From Kofleriaceae bacterium (lineage in GTDB: Bacteria > Myxococcota_A > Polyangia > Haliangiales > Haliangiaceae), in assembly GCA_016763395.1 (NCBI GenBank), contig JAESTW010000209.1, positions 1 through 13,742 on the forward strand: a stretch of 13,742 bases of DNA, read 5' to 3'. This document shows positions 6,591 through 12,526 of this stretch, piece after piece. Below the pieces are notes generated by a model. That model was not told where the DNA came from. It worked only from the letters and a program-made list of their open reading frames with translations, and ran no database searches. The translations under genes were made by a program, and so were the position numbers. The stretch's first letter is position 1, and each line of letters opens with the position of its first letter.

Positions 6591-7493
6591 TTGTCTATAG
6601 CTCTGCCTGCAGCCCGTGTTGGCTACGCAATTTCAAGTGTAGACGGCACTCCTTTATACTACGAAATAGGCGCGCCTAAACCAGGGCGCCTCCCCATCGT
6701 ACTGTGTGACGGAATCGGCTGCGATGGCTTTATTTGGAAGTATCTAAAACCAGCGCTGGCTGTCGATAATCAAGTGCTGCGTTGGCACTATCGCGGCCAC
6801 GGCCGTTCGCAAAAACCCAAAATCGCGGACAACGTCAGCATACCCAATTTGAGTGACGATCTAGCCAGTGTGCTGGACGATGCGGGTATTGATGAGGCAG
6901 TCATCATCGGACATTCCATGGGCGTTCAGGTCGCTCTGGAGTTTCATAGGCGACACCGGTACCGCAGTAAAGGGCTGGTATTGATGTGTGGTGCACACTC
7001 CGATCCGCTCAAGACCTTCAAAGGATCTGGCATGTTAGAGGCCGCACTTCCGATGATGCGCAAAACCTTGGACAAAGCCCCGGGCCTCTTCAGCAGTCTA
7101 GGCAGAGCGATACTCCCGAGAGACTGGGTCTATCGCTTGGCGACCAAATTTGAGTTCCAGGAACAACTCCTGAGTCATCGAGATTTCATGCCTTACCTCA
7201 AGAGTTTGGCACAAATGGATCCGGTGCTGTTTTTGGAAATGCTCTCCCAAATGGCAGAGCACAGCACCCGAGAACTCCTGCCAGAAATTCGAATTCCGAC
7301 TCTAGTCATCTCGGGCCAACTCGATACCTTTACACCGCCTTCCCTAGGACGGGAAATGGCCGATCTGATTCAGGATTCGCAGTATTGTGAAATTGAGGAG
7401 GGCACTCACTCCACCCCACTTGAACACCCTGAAATTGTGGGTGAAGTCACCTTGGACTTTTTAGACAAGATCCCCGGACTGGCAGCCAGTTAG
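6591..7493 (+). CDS. Alpha/beta hydrolase
   Basis: A 300-residue cytoplasmic hydrolase (no signal peptide) of the alpha/beta fold, likely an esterase or lipase-like enzyme; substrate not deducible. The nucleophile elbow is GHSMG (107-111) with Ser109. Asp245 in SGQLDTFTP and His273 in EGTHSTPLEHP complete the catalytic triad. RGHGRS (68-73) is the usual segment after strand 4, and CDGIGCDGFIWKYL carries the oxyanion-hole region (GIG instead of the common HG). A lid region lies at about 140-230. The start is a TTG at 6591, the first usable codon after an in-frame stop at 6576, with GAGAG about 10 bases upstream; there is no ATG before the catalytic Ser. It follows the RHH gene closely on the same strand. 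Confidence 0.9.
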   Translation: MSIALPAARVGYAISSVDGTPLYYEIGAPKPGRLPIVLCDGIGCDGFIWKYLKPALAVDNQVLRWHYRGHGRSQKPKIADNVSIPNLSDDLASVLDDAGIDEAVIIGHSMGVQVALEFHRRHRYRSKGLVLMCGAHSDPLKTFKGSGMLEAALPMMRKTLDKAPGLFSSLGRAILPRDWVYRLATKFEFQEQLLSHRDFMPYLKSLAQMDPVLFLEMLSQMAEHSTRELLPEIRIPTLVISGQLDTFTPPSLGREMADLIQDSQYCEIEEGTHSTPLEHPEIVGEVTLDFLDKIPGLAAS

Positions 7494-7594
7494 TCTTGAG
7501 CTTGCCGTCGGCTAATTATCGAGAGTTGACCTCGGGCCCCTCTACACCATAGGGTCCACTGCCGCAGTTCACTGCGAAGAAAGAGAGTCTACTC

Positions 7595-10288
7595 ATGAAG
7601 TTGTCCCAGCGAGCGATTTTTCAAACTGGCCTAGTCGGCCTTGCCCTCAGTCTTGTATTTGGCGGTTGCTCAGGAGGCGGCTGTGGCGGCTGCGATTCAA
7701 TGGGCCCCATTCCCGGTGGCTTCCCCGGCGCACAACGTTCGGCCAACGCGATTCAAGTACGTGTTACCTCATCGGCTTTCGCTGCCATCGAAGCTGACCC
7801 TGCCCTTTTGGTAGGAAACTTTCTCGGCGGCGGCGGTCTGGACATCAACATTCCGGCCTCTTGTGGAGACACGGAAATCTGTTGCGACAACGGAGTTCCG
7901 GCCACTACATGCGGTCCAATCAATATCGATCTTGAACTTCAAAATGGTGATGCACCGCGATTGGAAATTATCCCACAAGCCGGACAGCACGAAATCGACG
8001 TCATCATTCGCTCCCGACTCGCCTCTGTAAATCCGATCCCCATCAACATCTCTGGTGCGGAATGCGATGTGAGTATTGATACTGCTGGCGGAAATCGTGA
8101 CGAGCTCACCATCACGATGACCTTGGACTTTCCACTTGATGCAGATGAGAACACCACTCGCCTTGAGGTCACAAACTCCGACGTCAATTTTGAAGATGAC
8201 GACGTGACAATTAGTGGCAATTTCCTGTGTGATCTAAGTGATTCTCTGATCAAGGGTATCATCGTCGAAATGCTATCCACGCAAATTCAAGATAGCTTGG
8301 TTGACGGACTGTCCACCGCTACCTGCCTGCCTTGCGAATCCGGCACCATTGCCGAGTGCGGCGCCTTTGCGGAAGAATGTGTCGATAACGTGTGCATGAT
8401 AGCCGACCGCTGTGAGCAGCAAATCGGAATCAGTGGCCGTATGCCGGCCTCAGCACTCCTGGGAGGCACGGGTCAGCTGGGCGCGATGGACATCTACGAA
8501 GTCGCAGGCGGATACACCGAGACCGATGATGATGGTCTCAGCATGGGCATATACTCCGGTGCTCTGCCCTTTGCGGAAAAGCGTGACACCTGCGGGCCAC
8601 CGGCGTTGGCACCCGCGATTATTACGGTACCGGAAAGCAATTTCTTCAGTGGCAATACCCGGCCGGACACAGGTGCTGCGTATGGCATCGGCTTTGGCAT
8701 CCACCAGCAAGTACTCGACCAATTTGCATTCGCTGCCTACCAATCTGGCGCGCTGTGCATGAATATCGGACCGGACACGGTGGACCTCCTGACATCGGAC
8801 GGGCTCGGACTAATAATGCCCTCTGCTGCCGATTTACTGCACAAACGCAACAGTCCGGTAATTCTCGGGCTGCGTCCACAATCGCCTCCAACCATCAAAA
8901 TTGGTCCAGGCACTACGAGCACCAACGAAGCCGGTGAGACCGTCATCGATGATCCACTTCTAGATGTGAACTTTGACGACATGGAAATCGACTTTCATCT
9001 AATGGTCGACCAACAGTTCATCCGTGTCATGACTCTAAGTATAGATTTGCGATTGCCGATCAATCTCGAAATCAACGAGATTGGTGAAATCCAGCCGGTA
9101 ATTGGCGATTTGGAAGAGGCTATCACCGACGTCAAAGTCACCAACAACGAAGCCTTGGCGGAGACCAAAGAAGAACTCGAACAAAAAATCCCCTTGATAC
9201 TATCCCTGGCTCTACCTGGCGCTCTGGACAATGTTAGTGCCTTCGCCCTGCCCGACCTCGGTGGACTCGCCCTCACCATCGCCCCGGACGGAATTCTCTC
9301 GATCGAGAACAACAGCTTCCTGGCCATTTTCGCAGACCTCGCTCTGGCAACACCAATGGCTAGGGTGGTGACCGAAGCGGAAATCGTCGACGTAATCCTC
9401 GGCGACCGTCCAACGGCGATTCTAGCTCTGGGTGGCGATAAAGCTGGGCTGGAGTTCTCCTACCAAATCAACGGCGGCCTGTGGTCACCATGGACGCAAT
9501 CCACCAACGTCAGTCTCACGCGATCATTTTTCAAGGTTGTCGGACAACATCAGATTCATGTTCGAGCTCGTGAAATCGACAGTCCTCTAAGTGCCGATTT
9601 ATCCCCGGTAGAATTGCAGGCGAGCTTCTACACCAAGCCGCAAAACACGTATTTCCACGGTGGTTCTAAGGGGGAAGGTTGCGCCTGTGACAGTAGTGGC
9701 GGCGCAAGTGGCAACTGGATACTCATCGTACTTGCCTTGGGTATTCTGGGATATCGCAGTCGCAAACGCCGCTTCAATCTTCGCGGCCTGGGCTCCCTAC
9801 TTGCGTTGACTCTTGTATCCTTGACCAATCAAGGTTGCAGTTGTTCCAGCGATGCCGCCGGTTGCCCCGATGGCTGCCTCGAAGGGGTTGTCGAGCGCGG
9901 TCCCACCGGACGATACAGCTCCATCGACTCACTCGATGGCCGGGTGGTTGTAGCCGCCTACGACGAGACTCTGGGTGACCTAGTTCTTGTCGAACCAGAC
10001 TCTGGCGGTGAGTTGCAGTACACCGTAGTCGCGGGCGTGCCCGAGAACGCCGACCCCAGCTACGAACCTAAAACGTATCGCGGAGGCATTGCCGCGGCGG
10101 GCCCGGACGTGGGTATCTGGACTTCTATTAAACTCTTCGATGGACTGGCCAATATTGCTTATGTCGACAAGGACCAGGGAAGTGTGCATTTGGCCAGAGA
10201 GCAAAAAGATGGGAGCTTCCTGTTTGACGTGGTCGATGGCAATCCAGGCATCCGCGGTGCCGCCTATGTCTCTCTCTCTTTCGAGTGA
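7595..10288 (+). CDS. Large two-module lipoprotein with internal MYXO-CTERM-like tail (5' part of a frame-broken gene)
   Basis: This 897-residue product begins with a lipoprotein signal peptide ending FGGC (Cys25), then a CSGGGCGGCD cluster and PIPGGFP. Module 1 (about 45-690) is a mostly beta, Asn/Asp/Ile-rich extracellular region with a Cys-rich knot near 245-275 (CLPCESG, ECVDNVC) and a beta-sandwich end (SYQINGGLWSPW, HQIHVRARE). It ends in a MYXO-CTERM-like tail: CAC at 696-698, a hydrophobic helix at 708-720 and RSRKRR at 721-726. No stop follows; the chain continues into a second hydrophobic segment (731-743) and NQGC (Cys748), then propeller-like repeats. The frame meets TGA at 10286-10288 just past a (TC)5 tract, while the homologous repeats continue in another frame. 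I recall similar two-module proteins in other Myxococcota but cannot verify that here. The ATG has GAGAG about 8 bases upstream. Confidence 0.85.
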   Translation: MKLSQRAIFQTGLVGLALSLVFGGCSGGGCGGCDSMGPIPGGFPGAQRSANAIQVRVTSSAFAAIEADPALLVGNFLGGGGLDINIPASCGDTEICCDNGVPATTCGPINIDLELQNGDAPRLEIIPQAGQHEIDVIIRSRLASVNPIPINISGAECDVSIDTAGGNRDELTITMTLDFPLDADENTTRLEVTNSDVNFEDDDVTISGNFLCDLSDSLIKGIIVEMLSTQIQDSLVDGLSTATCLPCESGTIAECGAFAEECVDNVCMIADRCEQQIGISGRMPASALLGGTGQLGAMDIYEVAGGYTETDDDGLSMGIYSGALPFAEKRDTCGPPALAPAIITVPESNFFSGNTRPDTGAAYGIGFGIHQQVLDQFAFAAYQSGALCMNIGPDTVDLLTSDGLGLIMPSAADLLHKRNSPVILGLRPQSPPTIKIGPGTTSTNEAGETVIDDPLLDVNFDDMEIDFHLMVDQQFIRVMTLSIDLRLPINLEINEIGEIQPVIGDLEEAITDVKVTNNEALAETKEELEQKIPLILSLALPGALDNVSAFALPDLGGLALTIAPDGILSIENNSFLAIFADLALATPMARVVTEAEIVDVILGDRPTAILALGGDKAGLEFSYQINGGLWSPWTQSTNVSLTRSFFKVVGQHQIHVRAREIDSPLSADLSPVELQASFYTKPQNTYFHGGSKGEGCACDSSGGASGNWILIVLALGILGYRSRKRRFNLRGLGSLLALTLVSLTNQGCSCSSDAAGCPDGCLEGVVERGPTGRYSSIDSLDGRVVVAAYDETLGDLVLVEPDSGGELQYTVVAGVPENADPSYEPKTYRGGIAAAGPDVGIWTSIKLFDGLANIAYVDKDQGSVHLAREQKDGSFLFDVVDGNPGIRGAAYVSLSFE
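9680..9838 (+). other. Internal MYXO-CTERM tail followed by a second lipoprotein signal
   Basis: Within the large secreted protein, residues 696-726 form a Cys-containing MYXO-CTERM-like signal (CAC, Gly/Ser linker, helix WILIVLALGILGY, then RSRKRR). Residues 727-748 form a fresh signal peptide (FNLRG, GLGSLLALTLVSLTNQGC). The basic loop between the two helices should face the cytoplasm, giving an out-in-out hairpin. Myxosortase-type cleavage near Cys696/698 and signal peptidase II cleavage before Cys748 would release two separate proteins. Confidence 0.7.
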
Positions 10289-11165
10289 CGGGATCCCCAG
10301 CGTTGCCTACATGGCATCGGGTATCGCCAGCTCGGACAACGGTGGCTTTCTATCCGAACTTCGGGTTTCCTCACAGGCAGCCAGCTGGGCCCCCGAAGTA
10401 GTCGACGTTGGACCAATTTCTTGCGCTGGGTACTGTGATGAGTCCGAGGCCTGTGTAGACCGTGGTGACTTTAGCGAATGCGCCGCCCTAACTGCCGATT
10501 GTGATCCCGGCTGTGGTGACACCGAAGCCTGTGTGGCTGCCGTATGCCTAGCAACCCTCAGCGAGGCGCCTGGTGACATACCAGACGGTGTTGGCCTCTT
10601 TGCCAAGCTCGTTCATCAGCCCAATGGCACGGCCGTTGTCGGCTATTACGATGGCAACCTGCGGGCGTTGCGAATCGCCACTCTCAGTGGCAGTACCTTC
10701 TCGTTGGCGGCCACTCTTGACGACGAGATCTTAGACTTGGGCATGTGGCTGGGCATGGCGGTCGACTCGCAGAATATCGTTCACCTTGCGTATCAGGACG
10801 CGGCTGGCGACAGGCTCATGTACTCGACCTTCTCAAATGGCAGTGTTCTCTCCGACGCCCAGGTAATCGACAGTGGTGACCGCCCGGGCGATAGCCGGAC
10901 CCATCCTGTGGGGGCTTCGGCATCCATTATGGTCAACGCCGATCGCATTCCGACCATCGTCTATCAAGACGGATTGACCAGCGATGCCGAGATGTACCGC
11001 CTAGAATCAGGTTCATGGCAGCGCACCTCGATTCGCAGTGGTGATCGCTTGGACGGATTTCATATCAGTACCGTGAGGGATGGTGATACAATGCTGATGA
11101 GCCACTACTTTTACGATCGAAGTGCAAATCGCCTGGGAGAGCTCGAAATCGTCACTTTACCCTAA
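10270..11165 (+). pseudogene. Out-of-frame C-terminal part of the two-module lipoprotein (propeller repeats 3-7)
   Basis: This reads SLSLSSDGIPSVAYMASG from the TC tract onwards and continues to a TAA at 11163-11165. It completes repeat three of the propeller begun upstream, then holds a Cys-rich insert (CAGYC, CDPGCGDTEACV; about 10420-10560) and repeats four to seven (VVGYYDGNLRAL, LAYQDAAGDRLMY, IVYQDGLTSDAEMY, SHYFYDRSANRLGELE). It has no start codon or ribosome site of its own at the break; the in-frame ATGs upstream of it (10089 and 10267) overlap the other frame and carry no signal peptide. Either the gene is frame-shifted in this organism, the tract is phase variable, or the sequence has an indel error. 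Adding one TC unit would restore a protein of about 1190 residues. Confidence 0.8.
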
Positions 11166-11171
11166 AGTAAT

Positions 11172-11199
11172 CCCGGACGAAGGCCGATTGTAGTCCGGG
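11172..11199 (+). terminator. Candidate terminator hairpin after the two-module lipoprotein
   Basis: CCCGGAC (11172-11178) pairs with GTCCGGG (11193-11199) around a 14-base loop, 6 bases past the stop codon. The stem is strong, but no T-run follows, so it may act as an RNA-stabilising or Rho-assisted end. Confidence 0.45.
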
Positions 11200-11330
11200 C
11201 AGATGGCTAACCACTGACTGCTCCTCAGCACAACTTGTTTCTTCGAGATCGATAGATAAAGTCTCAAAGTGAAGAAATAAAAATATTGTTCTCGAACTTT
11301 CCTCGTTTTTGGGGCAAGTTCCCAACTGGA

Positions 11331-11354
11331 TGCTCGAACGGGGAAGGTCGAGCA
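11331..11354 (+). promoter_or_regulatory. Hairpin in the leader of the Arg6-tailed gene
   Basis: TGCTCGA (11331-11337) pairs with TCGAGCA (11348-11354) around a 10-base purine-rich loop containing GGGGAAGG. It lies 36 bases before the ATG at 11391 and ahead of AAGGAAGAGG (11371-11380). The rest of 11200-11330 is AT-rich and probably carries the promoter, but I see no clear pair of boxes. Confidence 0.35.
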
Positions 11355-11390
11355 CCAAATTAACCTATACAAGGAAGAGGCAGACCTGCA

Positions 11391-11789
11391 ATGACTCGCG
11401 CAGCACTACGTCGATCACAAGATGACGACCACGATGGATTGGTGGCATTGCCGCCAATCGAAGATGTCCGAAACAGACTTCGCTCTAGCGTTAAGATGTT
11501 CCAGAACTCATACCCGGGCCGACGCGCCGCCGCTTTGGCTGCAGTGTGGATCGCCGCAACGGGATGCGAATCGGATCTAACGGTATACGATGCTGAGGAC
11601 GCCCTTCGTACCTATAGGTTGGCTGAGTCGGAGCTTCGTGCGGAACTCCGCATGAGCCTTGCTCGAGCTATCAACAGCGAGCCTCACGAGGCAACTCGGG
11701 TTACGATGATCGCAATGCTTGAGCACCTCGAGACTCTCGAGTCTCAGGCCGTGGCTCCAAAGCCACAGCGTCGTCGTCGTCGTCGCTAA
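11391..11789 (+). CDS. Unrecognised 132-residue protein with Arg6 C-terminus
   Basis: I do not recognise this protein. The N-terminal 35 residues are mixed and acidic (QDDDHDG). Residues 44-58 form a short hydrophobic stretch after two Arg (GRRAAALAAVWIAATGC) ending at Cys59, which looks like a short lipoprotein signal if translation started at Met36; that Met has no ribosome site, so I kept the first ATG, which follows GGAAGAGG by about 11 bases. Residues 66-120 are predicted helical (DAEDALRTYRLAESEL, MLEHLETLESQ). The tail is PKPQ and six Arg, encoded by (CGT)5 plus CGC at 11769-11786. It lies between the lipoprotein locus and the PilZ gene, all on the plus strand. Real coding is likely but not certain. 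Confidence 0.6.
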   Translation: MTRAALRRSQDDDHDGLVALPPIEDVRNRLRSSVKMFQNSYPGRRAAALAAVWIAATGCESDLTVYDAEDALRTYRLAESELRAELRMSLARAINSEPHEATRVTMIAMLEHLETLESQAVAPKPQRRRRRR

Positions 11790-11801
11790 GAGCAGAGGGG
11801 A

Positions 11802-11860
11802 GATACTCGGACAGGCGAAAGCTGGAAGTCCGAGTATCGGAAGATTCACAAGGGTGAATC
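11802..11860 (+). ncRNA. Two tandem hairpins upstream of the PilZ gene (candidate structured leader or attenuator)
   Basis: Hairpin one: an 11-bp perfect stem, GATACTCGGAC (11802-11812) with GTCCGAGTATC (11828-11838), whose 15-base loop contains GCGAAAGC (a possible GAAA tetraloop mini-hairpin). Hairpin two: a 7-bp stem, GATTCAC (11843-11849) with GTGAATC (11854-11860), loop AAGG. No T-run follows, arguing against a simple intrinsic terminator. The pair starts 12 bases after the upstream stop codon and ends about 175 bases before the PilZ start. I could not match it to a riboswitch class I know, including the c-di-GMP-I consensus. Confidence 0.5.
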
Positions 11861-12034
11861 CAAACTTAAATAAGTAGAGAAAAGACCGTCTGCCACCGTA
11901 CTGCATTGCAGAACCGGACACCGGGCTTTCGGAAACTTCCAATACCACAGCGCCACCTGGCATGGTCTTTCGCTCCAATTGCGAAAAATCAGAAAAGGTG
12001 GCGTTTGTGTATAGACGTGTATACTGAGGTCTGC

Positions 12035-12403
12035 ATGGCTATTTCTATCGACAGTGAACTAGGTGACAATCCCCCTAGAAGGCAAGCTCCGCGTTATGCG
12101 GCAAGCGCCTCGATATCAATCCCCAGGGCTGAGGGCGAGATTTCCGGTCGTTGTCTCAACGTGAGTTCTAGTGGCCTTTGTGCGGAGGTCAATGGGCCCA
12201 TTGCGCCTGGCACCACGGTTACCCTCGCTATCACCTTAGAGTTTGACCAGGGAGACGTCTCTGAAGCCCTGCCCCTGCCCGCTCGCAACGTTTGGTGCAC
12301 ACAAATTGGCGACGCCCAGTATCAATTGGGCTTCCAATTCACTGCCCTCGATCCACAGCAGTCCAACTTCCTAAAACTTTTCTTGCGGTATCTGCAGTCC
12401 TGA
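12035..12403 (+). CDS. PilZ-domain c-di-GMP-binding protein
   Basis: A 122-residue, single-domain PilZ protein expected to sense cyclic di-GMP and act on a partner in motility, adhesion or polysaccharide output. Both ligand motifs are present: RQAPR (Arg16 and Arg20, the RxxxR box) and NVSSSG (Asn42, Ser44, Gly47, the D/NxSxxG box). The barrel follows, with VTLAITLEF and YQLGFQFTAL, then a C-terminal helix (NFLKLFLRYLQS). The frame is open further upstream to an ATG at 11906, but those extra 43 residues look like non-coding sequence. The ATG at 12035 is 5 bases after GAGG (12026-12029), which decides the start. An inverted repeat, CGCCACCT (11951-11958) with AGGTGGCG (11996-12003), precedes it. 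It converges with the permease-USP gene. Confidence 0.88.
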   Translation: MAISIDSELGDNPPRRQAPRYAASASISIPRAEGEISGRCLNVSSSGLCAEVNGPIAPGTTVTLAITLEFDQGDVSEALPLPARNVWCTQIGDAQYQLGFQFTALDPQQSNFLKLFLRYLQS

Positions 12404-12448
12404 TTGCCGCGCAGTGTAAAGATGCGCTTGCCCAATGAGATGATTTCC

Positions 12449-12467
12449 CTCCGTTCCAACAACGGAG
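12449..12467. terminator. Candidate hairpin terminator between convergent genes
   Basis: CTCCGTT (12449-12455) and AACGGAG (12461-12467) form a 7-bp stem with a 5-base loop, between the PilZ stop (12403) and the permease-USP stop (12527). A second, weaker stem, CTTTCC/GGAAAG (12489-12494 with 12506-12511), is followed on plus by a T-rich stretch. Either could end the PilZ transcript. Confidence 0.4.
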
Positions 12468-12526
12468 CAGTCTATCGGACATTGGCCGCTTTCCGCGTTT
12501 TCTAGGGAAAGTACTCATTTTGATTT

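Noticed and set aside
7526..7555. TTGACC with TAGGGT as promoter for the large lipoprotein gene
   Set aside because: The -10 matches only three of six bases; too weak to list.
10089..10268. N-terminal 60 residues of the frame that carries propeller repeats 3-7
   Set aside because: This part is the shadow of the upstream frame, which encodes clear repeats one and two here. The ATG at 10089 gives no signal peptide, although the protein should be secreted.
11365..11376. 12-mer CTATACAAGGAA shared with the leader of the WXXGXW gene (2783-2794, minus)
   Set aside because: A shared 12-mer is expected several times by chance in a window this size, and both contain a Shine-Dalgarno-like AAGGA, which explains the similarity.
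11906..12034. Longer PilZ product starting at an upstream ATG
   Set aside because: The extra 43 residues have no PilZ-like or signal character, while the ATG at 12035 has GAGG at correct spacing.
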